From Streptomyces albospinus (GTDB taxonomy: Bacteria > Actinomycetota > Actinomycetes > Streptomycetales > Streptomycetaceae), in NCBI RefSeq assembly GCF_014648695.1, contig NZ_BMRP01000058.1:1-38973 (forward strand): 38,973 nucleotides of DNA, given 5' to 3'. Below the pieces are notes generated by a model, which was given only the letters and a program-made list of their open reading frames with translations, made no database searches and had not been told where the DNA came from. The stretch's first letter is position 1; the number at the start of each line of letters is the position of its first letter. Below, one piece after another: positions 33,201 to 38,973 of the stretch. The position numbers and the translations under genes were made by a program.

Positions 33201-33281
33201 GCGAAGCCGGCGGCGAAGAAGACCGCCGCCGGGAAGACCGCCGCCAAGAAGACGACGACGCGGGCCCGCCGGGCCTCCTGA
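30225..33281 (+). CDS. uvrA: Excinuclease ABC subunit A
   Basis: The damage-recognition ATPase of nucleotide excision repair; 1018 residues against ~950 for most UvrA proteins. Walker A GLSGSGKS is at 32-39, with a second GVSGSGKST in the C-terminal half. The signature/Walker B blocks are LSGGEAQRIRLA..VLDEPSIGLH and LSGGEAQRVKLA..VLDEPTTGLH. The zinc modules include CPDC/CPTC and CENC..CEVC. Residues about 952-1018 form a Lys/Ala/Thr-rich tail with repeated AAKKT units, resembling histone H1/HU tails. The start is taken at GTG 30225 (MADRLIVRGAREHNLRNVSL), with AAAGGTG upstream. Upstream, TAGGCT (30072-30077) may be a -10. TCGAAT (30056-30061) is only weakly LexA-box-like. Confidence 0.97.
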   Translation: MADRLIVRGAREHNLRNVSLDLPRDSLIVFTGLSGSGKSSLAFDTIFAEGQRRYVESLSSYARQFLGQMDKPDVDFIEGLSPAVSIDQKSTSRNPRSTVGTITEVYDYLRLLFARIGKPHCPECGRPIARQSPQAIVDKVLELPEGSRFQVLSPLVRERKGEFVDLFSDLQTKGYSRARVDGETIHLAEPPKLKKQEKHTIEVVVDRLTVKESAKRRLTDSVETALGLSGGMVILDFVDLDADDPQRERMYSEHLYCAYDDLSFEELEPRSFSFNSPFGACPDCTGIGTRMEVDPELIIPDEDRSLDEGAIHPWSGGHTKDYFGRLVGALADALGFRTDIPWAGLPQRAKKALLYGHKTQIEVRYRNRYGRERAYTTAFEGAVPFVKRRHSEAESDSSRERFEGYMREVPCPTCEGTRLKPIVLAVTVQEKSIAEVAAMSISDCADFLRSMKLNAREKTIAERVLKEVNERLKFLVDVGLDYLSLNRAAGTLSGGEAQRIRLATQIGSGLVGVLYVLDEPSIGLHQRDNHRLIETLVRLRDMGNTLIVVEHDEDTIKVADWVVDIGPGAGEHGGKVVHSGPMKQLLANKDSITGQYLSGKKAIATPDIRRPADPARQLTVHGAKENNLRDIDVSFPLGVLSAVTGVSGSGKSTLVNDILYTHLARELNGAKSVPGRHTRVAGDDLVDKVVHVDQSPIGRTPRSNPATYTGVFDHIRKLFAETMEAKVRGYLPGRFSFNVKGGRCENCSGDGTIKIEMNFLPDVYVPCEVCHGARYNRETLEVHYKGKSIAEVLDMPIEEALSFFEAVPTIARHLKTLHEVGLGYVRLGQSAPTLSGGEAQRVKLASELQKRSTGSTVYVLDEPTTGLHFDDISKLIKVLSGLVDKGNTVIVIEHNLDVIKTADWVIDMGPEGGNGGGTVVAEGTPEQIASIPASHTGKFLREILGDRVSDAAPVTGASRKPAARKSAAKKTVAADATAKKTVTKPATAKSTAAKPAAKKTAAGKTAAKKTTTRARRAS

Positions 33282-33292
33282 CGCACCGTCAG

Positions 33293-33337
33293 TGACGGGG
33301 GCGGAGCCGGGCCGGGCCCGGGGCTCCGCCCCCGTCA
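33293..33337. terminator. Bidirectional hairpin terminator after uvrA
   Basis: 16-bp perfect arms (33293-33308, TGACGGGGGCGGAGCC, and 33322-33337) around a GC-rich 13-base loop, between convergent uvrA and the pfkB gene. Confidence 0.88.
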
Positions 33338-33371
33338 TGCGTTCCGGTCCATCCCGGCCCGCGGGCCGCCG

Positions 33372-34331
33372 CTACGCCGCCAGCTCCGCGGCGAACGGCG
33401 GCTCCGCCCCCGCCCGTGAGCAGGTGATGGCGGCGGCGCGGGCGGCGAAGCGGAGGACGTCCTCCCAGGCGTCGGCGGGGAGGTGGACGAGCGGGCCGTA
33501 CGCCAGCGCGTCATGGGTCGCCAGCCGGTGCAGCAGCGCCGCGTTGACGGTGTCGCCCGCGCCGATCGTGTCGACGACGGCAACCCGCTCACCGGGCACG
33601 GTCAGCTCGCCGCGCCCCCGCGTCAGCACCGTCAGCCCGGCACCGCCCCGGGTGATCACGATCGCCGCGGGTCCGGCGGCCAGCCACCCCCGCGCGGCAG
33701 CCGTGACCGCGGCCCAATCCGCGCCCCGCCCCGCTCCCGCCAGCCACAGTGCATCCTCCTCGGACAGCTTGAGCAGGGAGAGATGGGGCAGCCAGGAGCG
33801 GAAGCGGGCCCGGTAGGCATCCGGATCGAGGATCAGACCGGGCCGGACATTGGGGTCCAGCGCGGTGAACACCCCGCGCCGCGCCTCCCGTTGGAGCAGC
33901 GCCTCGTACGCGCTCGCGCCCGGCTCCAGCACCAGTGAGCAGGTGCCCAGCGAGAGCGCGCGGACCGTTTCGGGCAGCGCCGGGGGCAGGGTGAAGAGCC
34001 GGTCGGCGGTGCCGTCCACGTAGAAGCCGTAACCGGCCGAGCCGTCCGGGCTGATGTCCGCCATGGCGAGCGTGGTCGGCTCCGGACCGCGCTGCACCAG
34101 CGAGGTGTCCACCCCGCTGCCGCGCAGCCCGTGCAGCAGCGACTCCCCGAACGTGTCGGTCGAGACCCGCGAGCAGAACGCGGTGGGCGAGCCCAGCCGC
34201 CCCAGCGCGACCGCGGTGTTGTACGGACCGCCGCCGCGCCGCGGCAGCAGCGCCGGCAACTGGTCTTGCGGGAAGGGCTCCTGTGGGCTGGGTACGAGGT
34301 CGATCAGCGCCTCGCCGGCGACGACGATCAC
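33372..34331 (-). CDS. PfkB/ribokinase family sugar kinase (fructokinase-like)
   Basis: A 319-residue kinase. The N-terminal PfkB signature is in RRGGGPYNTAVALGRLG (31-47). The C-terminal signature DTIGAGDTVNAALLHRL (254-270) holds the anion-hole GAGD and the catalytic base D260. It phosphorylates a sugar or sugar-like substrate with ATP. Overall resemblance (VAGEALIDLVP start) is to fructokinases, but the substrate cannot be fixed. The GTG at 34331 overlaps the lacI stop (GTGA), so it is translated together with the repressor. Unlike typical sugar operons, no transporter gene accompanies it in this window. It ends at the terminator shared with uvrA. Confidence 0.87.
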   Translation of the reverse strand: MIVVAGEALIDLVPSPQEPFPQDQLPALLPRRGGGPYNTAVALGRLGSPTAFCSRVSTDTFGESLLHGLRGSGVDTSLVQRGPEPTTLAMADISPDGSAGYGFYVDGTADRLFTLPPALPETVRALSLGTCSLVLEPGASAYEALLQREARRGVFTALDPNVRPGLILDPDAYRARFRSWLPHLSLLKLSEEDALWLAGAGRGADWAAVTAAARGWLAAGPAAIVITRGGAGLTVLTRGRGELTVPGERVAVVDTIGAGDTVNAALLHRLATHDALAYGPLVHLPADAWEDVLRFAARAAAITCSRAGAEPPFAAELAA

Positions 34332-35389
34332 GAGGTGCGGGTCCTTTCCTGAGCGGCCGGGGAGCCGGCCGGGGGCGTGGCGGGCGGAGCGGGTTCGGGG
34401 CAGCCGCACGACGTACGGTGCACGAAAGCGCAGGGCAGGCGGACGGTACGGGGCGGCCGGTCCGGTTCGTCCAGGCGCGCCAGCAGCAGCCGGACCGCCG
34501 TGGCTCCGAGTTCCTTGCTGGGCTGGGCGATCGCGGTCAGCCGGGGCGTGAAGAGGTCCGCCCAGGAGAAGTCGTCGAAGCAGGCCAGGGCGATGTCGCG
34601 GGGCACCTCCAGGCCCAGGCCGCGCAGGGCCTGGAGGGCGCCGATCGTCATCGCGTTGTTGGCGGTGATGATCGCGGTGGGGGGTTCCGGTGCGGCGAGC
34701 AGCCGGCGGGTGGCGTGCTGGGCGCCCGCCGCCTCGGAGTTGCCGCCGGCCAGCAGCTCGGGCGCGAACGGCAGTCCGCGGGCGCGCAGCCCCTCGCGGT
34801 AGCCCCGGACCCGCTCGGTCGTGGTGCTGAGGCCGGGCAGCCCGGCGACCAGGCCGATCCGGGTGTGCCCCAAGTCGGCGAGATGCTCGACGAGTTGGCG
34901 CACCGGGCCGGTGCTCTCGGCGCAGACATGGTCGTGATCGTCGCCGATCAGCCGGTCCAGGAACACGGTGGGCACCTTGCGCCGGGCCAGGTAGTCGACC
35001 ATCTCGGCGGGTTCCGCGGACGGCGCGACGATCATGCCGTCCACCCGCCGCTCGTGCAGCAGCCGGACGACCTTGCGCTCGTGCTGCGGATCGTCGTGCG
35101 GATCGGCGATCAGCAGGCTGTAGCCGGCCTCCAGGGCGCCGGCCTCGACGCCCTGGAGGATCTCGGTGAAGTACGGGTTGCTGATCGCGGACACCGCGAG
35201 GCCGATGGAGCGGGTGCGGGAGGTGACCAGCGAGCGGGCGAGGGTGTTGTGGGTGTAGCCGAGCTCGTCGATGGCGGCCAGCACCGCGGCCCGGGTGCCG
35301 GGGCGCACCCGCCGGGTGTCGTTCAGCACGTGCGAGACCGTGGCGACGGAGACGCCCGCGCGCTGTGCCACATCCACCATCGTTGTCAT
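34328..35389 (-). CDS. LacI family transcriptional repressor
   Basis: A 353-residue repressor. The LacI helix-turn-helix occupies about 4-23 (MVDVAQRAGVSVATVSHVLN), followed by a hinge helix (YTHNTLARSLVTSRT) and the periplasmic-binding-protein-like sugar-sensing domain (RSIGLAVSAISNPYF.. to about 320). The tail is Pro/Ala rich. The ATG has GGAGGAG upstream. Translationally coupled with the downstream PfkB kinase, so both are probably induced by the kinase substrate. A 38-bp palindrome with two LacI-type cores lies about 84-121 bases upstream and suggests autoregulation. Confidence 0.93.
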   Translation of the reverse strand: MTTMVDVAQRAGVSVATVSHVLNDTRRVRPGTRAAVLAAIDELGYTHNTLARSLVTSRTRSIGLAVSAISNPYFTEILQGVEAGALEAGYSLLIADPHDDPQHERKVVRLLHERRVDGMIVAPSAEPAEMVDYLARRKVPTVFLDRLIGDDHDHVCAESTGPVRQLVEHLADLGHTRIGLVAGLPGLSTTTERVRGYREGLRARGLPFAPELLAGGNSEAAGAQHATRRLLAAPEPPTAIITANNAMTIGALQALRGLGLEVPRDIALACFDDFSWADLFTPRLTAIAQPSKELGATAVRLLLARLDEPDRPPRTVRLPCAFVHRTSCGCPEPAPPATPPAGSPAAQERTRTS

Positions 35390-35472
35390 CCGGCTCTCCT
35401 CCCCGACTCGGGGCGGACGGCATCCAGGCCGCGTCCGCCCGGCCGACGTCCCTCACAGTACGTCCGTCCGAG

Positions 35473-35510
35473 AGGAGACGTAAACGCTTGCGTAAGCGTT
35501 TACGTCTCCT
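35473..35510. promoter_or_regulatory. 38-bp perfect palindrome with two LacI-family cores
   Basis: 17-bp arms (35473-35489 and 35494-35510) around GCGT form a perfect dyad. It contains AAACGCTT and AAGCGTTT, each fitting the LacI/GalR core AAnCGnTT, with centres 12 bp apart. That suggests two dimers side by side or a tetramer. It lies between lacI (minus) and the Rieske gene (plus), so it may control either. Confidence 0.8.
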
Positions 35511-35561
35511 GCTTCCTCTTCTTCGCCGGGACGGCCCTGCTCGCCTTCCTCTTCGTCGGAA

Positions 35562-35619
35562 GCTGCGGCCGGAGACCAAGGGCCGCAGCCCGGAGGAGAG
35601 CGAAGCGGAGCTGCTCCGC
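35562..35619. other. Two further inverted repeats upstream of the Rieske gene
   Basis: GCTGCGGCC (35562-35570) pairs with GGCCGCAGC (35581-35589) around a 10-base loop. A 15-bp palindrome GCGGAGC-T-GCTCCGC lies at 35605-35619. Both are in the 331-bp lacI/Rieske intergenic region, which has no other gene. The first could end a transcript from the left. The second could be an operator. Confidence 0.55.
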
Positions 35620-35720
35620 GGGTGCCAGGCCCCCACGGAGGCGAGGGAATCCGTGCCGGTATCGTCGGGAACCGGAATCCGCTGACGGCAACTGCCGCCC
35701 CGTGCCCTCCTGGAGCTGCC

Positions 35721-36134
35721 ATGAGCCAGTCCCCCGCCCGCCGAACCGTACTGCGAGGGGCCGCGCTCGCCGGTGCCGCCGGCTTCGGGCTGGCGGCCTG
35801 CTCGTCGGGGGGCTCGGGCGCGAACGCGCCGGCGGTGCCCACGAAGCCGGTCGATCTGGGGGCCGCCGCCGATGTGCCGGTCGGCGGCGCCAAGCTGTAC
35901 CGCGAGGACCGGCTGGTCGTCTCGCAGCCCGCCAAGGGCGAGTTCAAGTGCTTCAGCGCCAAGTGCACCCATGCCGGCTGCATCCTGTCCGAGGTCCAGA
36001 AGAAGGAGGGCAGCTGCCCCTGTCACGGCAGCCGCTTCGACGTGACCACCGGCAAGGTCATCCAGGGCCCGGCGGCCGAGCCGCTGCCGGAGGTGCCGGT
36101 CAAGGCCGAGGGCGGCAAGCTGATCGCCGGCTGA
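35721..36134 (+). CDS. Tat-exported Rieske [2Fe-2S] lipoprotein
   Basis: A 137-residue protein with a Tat signal (R7-R8 in the arginine pair, hydrophobic segment to about 26) ending in a lipobox LAAC with the lipidated cysteine C27. The Rieske cluster is bound by C82 and H84 in CTHAGC and C99 and H102 in CPCHGS; C87 and C101 would form the stabilising disulfide. Fe-S assembly in the cytosol before folded export explains the Tat signal. Short stand-alone Rieske proteins like this probably serve extracytoplasmic electron transfer. The ATG at 35721 has GGAG six bases upstream. No partner oxidoreductase is adjacent. Confidence 0.93.
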   Translation: MSQSPARRTVLRGAALAGAAGFGLAACSSGGSGANAPAVPTKPVDLGAAADVPVGGAKLYREDRLVVSQPAKGEFKCFSAKCTHAGCILSEVQKKEGSCPCHGSRFDVTTGKVIQGPAAEPLPEVPVKAEGGKLIAG

Positions 36135-36161
36135 GCGGCCGTACGGGGCGCGCCGCCCGGC

Positions 36162-37121
36162 TCACCTCCAGTCCCACGCGATCCCCACGATCCCCGGCCG
36201 TACGCCCTGCTCCACCACATGGACGGCGTGGTGCAGACCGCTGAGCGTCAGTTCCTGCCGGCCGCCGCGCGGGGCGCCCGCCGATGCCTGGGTGAAGCGG
36301 TGGCAGCGCACCGGCAGCGCCGCCTCGTCGAAGTGCACCTGGAGGACGTACTGGCCGCCGGCGAAGGTGAAGCCGCGCACGTACTCGGAGCTCGGGCCGC
36401 CGCTGCCGTCCTCGAAGGCGTAGCCGAAGACATGGGTGTCACCGGCCCGCAGCCGGATGTCGAAGAGCAGTTCGGCGACCACCACCCCGCTCTTCGCGTC
36501 CCCGCGCACCCGCCCCAGCCGGCAGTTCTCCGCGGCCCGCACCCGCACCCGGGCCGGATCGCAGCCCGTGTCGCCGCGGTGGATGGCGATGTAGCGGTCG
36601 ACACCGTCCCGGTGGGCGCGCACCACCTGGAGCGACTCCCGTTCGCTCAGCTCGCGGCGCGCCCCGATCCGTACCCGCTCGTGGTGCCCCACGGTGTGCA
36701 GCCCGCCGTCCGCCGGGGTCTCCAGCTCGGCGAACAGCTGCTGGAGGGAGTCGGCGGGCGCCACCAGCGAGCGGTACGCGCGGGCGGCCGGACGCTCGGC
36801 CTCCGGGCGGGCGCCGCCCTCGGGCACGAGGAGGCGGTGCAGCGACCGCGCGGGCAGCCCGAGGACCTCCTCCAGGGCGCGTACCGCCCGCAGCGACTCG
36901 GGGCGCTGCGGCCGGCGGGCGCCCTGCTGCCAGTAACTGAGGCTGGTCACCCCGATGTTGATCCCGCGCTGGGCGAGCTTGTGCTGGACGCGGGTGAGCG
37001 CGAGACCACGTGCGGTGAGCGCGCTGCGCAGAGCCAGATGGAACGGACCGGTGCGCAGCAGCTGTGCCAGTTCGGCCGATTCGGGGGTGTCCTGTGCGAT
37101 GTCGGGAGTGTTTTGTGCCAT
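36162..37121 (-). CDS. Helix-turn-helix domain protein of unknown role
   Basis: A 319-residue protein. Residues about 28-85 form a Cro/XRE-like helix-turn-helix (LRSALTARGLALTRVQHKLAQ, then SLSYWQQGARRPQRPESLRA). The remainder (from about 125) is a beta-rich domain with HTVGHHERVRIG and AENCRLGRVRGDAKSGVVVAELLFD that I do not recognise. No signal peptide is seen. GGAGG lies upstream of the ATG at 37121. It is divergent from the secreted protease pair with 239 bp between, so it could regulate them (inference from position). Confidence 0.75.
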   Translation of the reverse strand: MAQNTPDIAQDTPESAELAQLLRTGPFHLALRSALTARGLALTRVQHKLAQRGINIGVTSLSYWQQGARRPQRPESLRAVRALEEVLGLPARSLHRLLVPEGGARPEAERPAARAYRSLVAPADSLQQLFAELETPADGGLHTVGHHERVRIGARRELSERESLQVVRAHRDGVDRYIAIHRGDTGCDPARVRVRAAENCRLGRVRGDAKSGVVVAELLFDIRLRAGDTHVFGYAFEDGSGGPSSEYVRGFTFAGGQYVLQVHFDEAALPVRCHRFTQASAGAPRGGRQELTLSGLHHAVHVVEQGVRPGIVGIAWDWR

Positions 37122-37150
37122 TGCCTCGATCCTCCGGCGCGCGGGTGAAT

Positions 37151-37224
37151 GTTCACAACCGGTTCACACGGCGCGCGCGCTCCCTGCCTTTTCACTGCAG
37201 TACGCCGGGCACCGGCCGTTCACA
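37151..37224. repeat. Three direct repeats GTTCACA, possible PhoP-type sites
   Basis: GTTCACA occurs at 37151-37157, 37162-37168 and 37218-37224. The first two are 11 bp apart, as in PhoP boxes, but the positions after the GTTCAC core differ from the consensus. They lie between the helix-turn-helix gene and the protease pair. A palindrome GCATCCGGATGC sits at 37310-37321. Confidence 0.45.
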
Positions 37225-37360
37225 TCCGGGCCCGTTCGTCCACACCCCCATGTCACCTCGCATTGAAGCGCGTTGACCTGCCTGCGACAACACCCGATGC
37301 TCCTCAGCAGCATCCGGATGCGCTCCTCTCCCCCTCACCCCCCTCTTCGGGAGGAACGCC

Positions 37361-37951
37361 ATGACCCGTGCACCGCTCGTATGCCGCTCGCGCCGCAGAT
37401 GGCTGTCGGCCGCGGCGCTCACCGCGGTGGCGCTGACCGCGCTCCCCGGGACGGCCGGCGCCGCTCCGCAGGCCGCCAACCGCCTCGACATCAGCATGCA
37501 GGCCCAGGAGCAGACCAACTGGTGCTGGGCCGGATCCGGCAACACCATCGCGTCCTGGTACGGCCGGAACTACAGCCAGAACCAGTTCTGCAACGCCGCC
37601 TTCAACCGTCGGCAAGGCACCGACTGCCCCAACAACCAGGCCACACTCGGAAATGTGCAGAACGCATTCGACTGGATGGGCATCAATTCTGGCTCGTATG
37701 TGACCGGCTATCTCCGCTACGGCACCGTGCAGAACGAGATCAACGCCAACCGCCCCATCGAAACCCGCATCCAGTGGTCCTCGGGCGGCGGCCACATGCA
37801 CGTCCTCTACGGCTACGACACCGCCAGGAACTGGGTGTACTGGGGCGACCCATGGGCCTCCAACAACCGGTACAACTGGGGCGACTTCGACTACTACGTG
37901 AACGGCAGCTCCTTCTCCTGGACGCACTCCCTCTACCGGATAGGAGCCTGA
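37361..37951 (+). CDS. Secreted papain-fold cysteine protease (C70-like)
   Basis: A 196-residue protein with a Sec signal peptide (residues 1-35: basic RRRW start, hydrophobic core, TAGAAP) and a mature ~160-residue papain-like domain. Q51 and C55 in QTNWCWAG form the oxyanion hole and nucleophile. H145 in SGGGHMHVLYGYD and D163 in YWGDPW are the likely remaining catalytic residues. From memory this arrangement matches the peptidase C70 (AvrRpt2-like) or C39-like superfamily. C77 and C89 could form a disulfide. GGGAGGA lies upstream of the ATG. The neighbour starting 4 bp downstream is probably translated with it. Confidence 0.82.
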   Translation: MTRAPLVCRSRRRWLSAAALTAVALTALPGTAGAAPQAANRLDISMQAQEQTNWCWAGSGNTIASWYGRNYSQNQFCNAAFNRRQGTDCPNNQATLGNVQNAFDWMGINSGSYVTGYLRYGTVQNEINANRPIETRIQWSSGGGHMHVLYGYDTARNWVYWGDPWASNNRYNWGDFDYYVNGSSFSWTHSLYRIGA

Positions 37952-37955
37952 GGCC

Positions 37956-38834
37956 ATGACGAAGCGCACCGCCGTACGTGCCGCCGCCACGGGGACGCTC
38001 GCCGCCGCCCTCGCCGGCCTCGCCCCGTACACCGCGCTGGCCGCCCAGGTGCCCGCGCCGCCGGCCCCGGCCAGCGCGAGCGTGGCCGCCGCCCGTGACG
38101 TGGCCGCCGCCCCCGCGACCGTGGAGGAGCTCACCCGCTTCTTCGCCGCCGACAAGGCCCACGGGGGCGCCCGTGCCGCGGCGTCCGCGGGCACCGCCCC
38201 GCACATCGAGGGCGCCACCGTCCCGGTCTACGTCCTGTCGCCGGACTTCGTCCGCGGCAAGGCCGACGCCCCCGTCGCCCGCCTGGAGTTCCTCGCCAGC
38301 AAGGCCGTCGCCGGCGACGGCCGCACGGCGTCCGTGTGGACGGTGCGGCAGGGCGCCGGGTGGAAGGTCGTCAACATCGCCAGCGGCGACGACGAGACCC
38401 GCTACGCCGCGGCCGGTGCCGCCCGGGACGCGGCCGGGACGGTTTTCCACGAGCCGCAGATCGACGCCTGGTACGTCCAGCGCGGCGACCGCGTCGAGCC
38501 CCTGGACGCGGAGGCCCGCAAGGCCGTGGGCGACCGCGGAACCACCGTCGCGGCCTACCGGAAACGCGTCGAGAAGGCGTACGGCGACAAGCTCCCCGGC
38601 TCCGCGTACGACAAGCGGGGCGAGGCGGGCGGCTACGGCCCGGGGGCCGCGCGGGGAACCGTGCCGGACACCGCCGCCCGGGCCGCGGGCGGCCCCGGTG
38701 CGCCCGTCGAGGCCGACACGGTGGCCGGCGACAGCATCCCGGTCGCCGCCGCCTCCGCCGTGGCGGGCGTCGCGGCCCTGCTCGCCCTGGGCCTGTCGGG
38801 CGCGGCGGCCCTGCGGCGGCGCAGGGAGCGCTGA
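37956..38834 (+). CDS. Secreted, C-terminally membrane-anchored protein
   Basis: A 292-residue protein with a signal peptide (1-30, TALAAQ) and a C-terminal transmembrane segment (about 263-284) followed by a positively charged tail (RRRRER), so it should be anchored with most of it outside. The outer domain has no family I recognise (VPVYVLSPDFVRGKADAPVA, SVWTVRQGAGWKVVNIASG). Its gene follows the protease stop by four bases. Such pairing suggests that it is a substrate, inhibitor, receptor or immunity-like partner of the protease, none of which can be decided from sequence. Direct repeats and a strong terminator follow. Confidence 0.78.
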   Translation: MTKRTAVRAAATGTLAAALAGLAPYTALAAQVPAPPAPASASVAAARDVAAAPATVEELTRFFAADKAHGGARAAASAGTAPHIEGATVPVYVLSPDFVRGKADAPVARLEFLASKAVAGDGRTASVWTVRQGAGWKVVNIASGDDETRYAAAGAARDAAGTVFHEPQIDAWYVQRGDRVEPLDAEARKAVGDRGTTVAAYRKRVEKAYGDKLPGSAYDKRGEAGGYGPGAARGTVPDTAARAAGGPGAPVEADTVAGDSIPVAAASAVAGVAALLALGLSGAAALRRRRER

Positions 38835-38872
38835 CGTGCCGACGTGCCGACGTGCTGATGCGCTGAGGCGCT
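38833..38872. repeat. Decaying 8-bp tandem repeat after the last gene
   Basis: Units GACGTGCC, GACGTGCC, GACGTGCT, GATGCGCT, GAGGCGCT follow in register from 38833. The first overlaps the stop codon of the anchored protein. Confidence 0.85.
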
Positions 38873-38923
38873 GAGGGGGCGGGGCGGCGGGGCGAGTGGT
38901 CGGCTGCGCGCCGCCGGATTCTT

Positions 38924-38970
38924 CCCCCGCCCCCTCCCCCTCCTCCCCCTTCGGGGGGAGGGGGCGGGGG
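38924..38970. terminator. Large GC hairpin at the window end
   Basis: 17-bp perfect arms (38924-38940 CCCCCGCCCCCTCCCCC and 38954-38970) around 13 bases that contain TTCG. It would terminate transcription from the protease/anchor pair, and from any gene entering from the right. Confidence 0.85.
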
Positions 38971-38973
38971 TGG

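Noticed and set aside
30159..33338. Long minus-strand frame antisense to uvrA
   Set aside because: Complement of uvrA with no domain motifs; uvrA itself is certain on the plus strand.
34577..34706. CRISPR array
   Set aside because: Searched by eye over the whole window; no regularly spaced identical repeats with unique spacers. The spaced repeats at 24577 are degenerate and without cas genes.

Overview
The window looks like chromosomal DNA of a Streptomyces or close relative. It has very high GC, GTG as a frequent start codon, GC hairpin terminators without U-tracts, mycothiol-dependent enzyme families, and several actinobacterial protein families. From memory, the part around uvrB, terC, uvrA, pfkB/lacI and a Rieske protein resembles the conserved nucleotide-excision-repair neighbourhood of Streptomyces chromosomes. 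The first ~20 kb and the last ~2 kb look more variable.

Layout. 1-824: no convincing gene, with a seven-copy heptanucleotide tandem repeat. 825-11502: a nucleic-acid-processing block. It holds a small DUF6343 membrane protein, a UvrD-like helicase (minus), an unknown 222-aa protein (plus), a translationally coupled trio (SNF2 ATPase, SWIM zinc-finger protein, XPB/Ssl2-type helicase-associated protein), and a convergent DRB0094-type RNA ligase. 11503-12844: a decayed NB-ARC (STAND) regulator gene behind an intact DNA-damage-type promoter. 12845-17400: an FAD monooxygenase with a coupled 90-aa upstream gene, divergent from a quinone oxidoreductase and an IclR-like regulator, with a 19-bp palindrome between them. 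A second short remnant of the NB-ARC leader motif follows. 17401-20479: a uridine-kinase-like protein without a P-loop, an unknown protein behind a RecA-NDp promoter, an orphan PemK/MazF-like protein, a DUF1697 protein and an alkyltransferase (Ogt).

20549-33337: secreted glycerophosphodiester phosphodiesterase, uvrB, TerC, an MBL hydrolase with a mycothiol-dependent isomerase, an FAD monooxygenase/TetR divergent pair, and uvrA. 33372-38973: a lacI-pfkB operon with a 38-bp perfect palindromic operator upstream, a Tat-exported Rieske lipoprotein, a helix-turn-helix protein, a secreted papain-fold (C70-like) protease with a closely coupled membrane-anchored partner, and a strong terminator at the window edge.

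How it fits together. DNA repair and damage response recur: uvrA, uvrB, ogt, a UvrD-like helicase, the SNF2/SWIM trio, and four sites resembling the RecA-NDp (PafBC-type) promoter, TTGTCRGTG-N8-TANNNT. Three match the pattern well (upstream of the NB-ARC remnant, of the 168-aa unknown gene and of uvrB). The fourth, ahead of the 222-aa unknown gene, has a poor -10. The uvrB promoter is so close to the start codon that the mRNA should be leaderless. Two regions carry TTCAC direct repeats resembling PhoP boxes (before the phosphodiesterase and before the protease pair), a possible phosphate-control theme. No CRISPR array, tRNA, rRNA, intact transposase or prophage gene was recognised.
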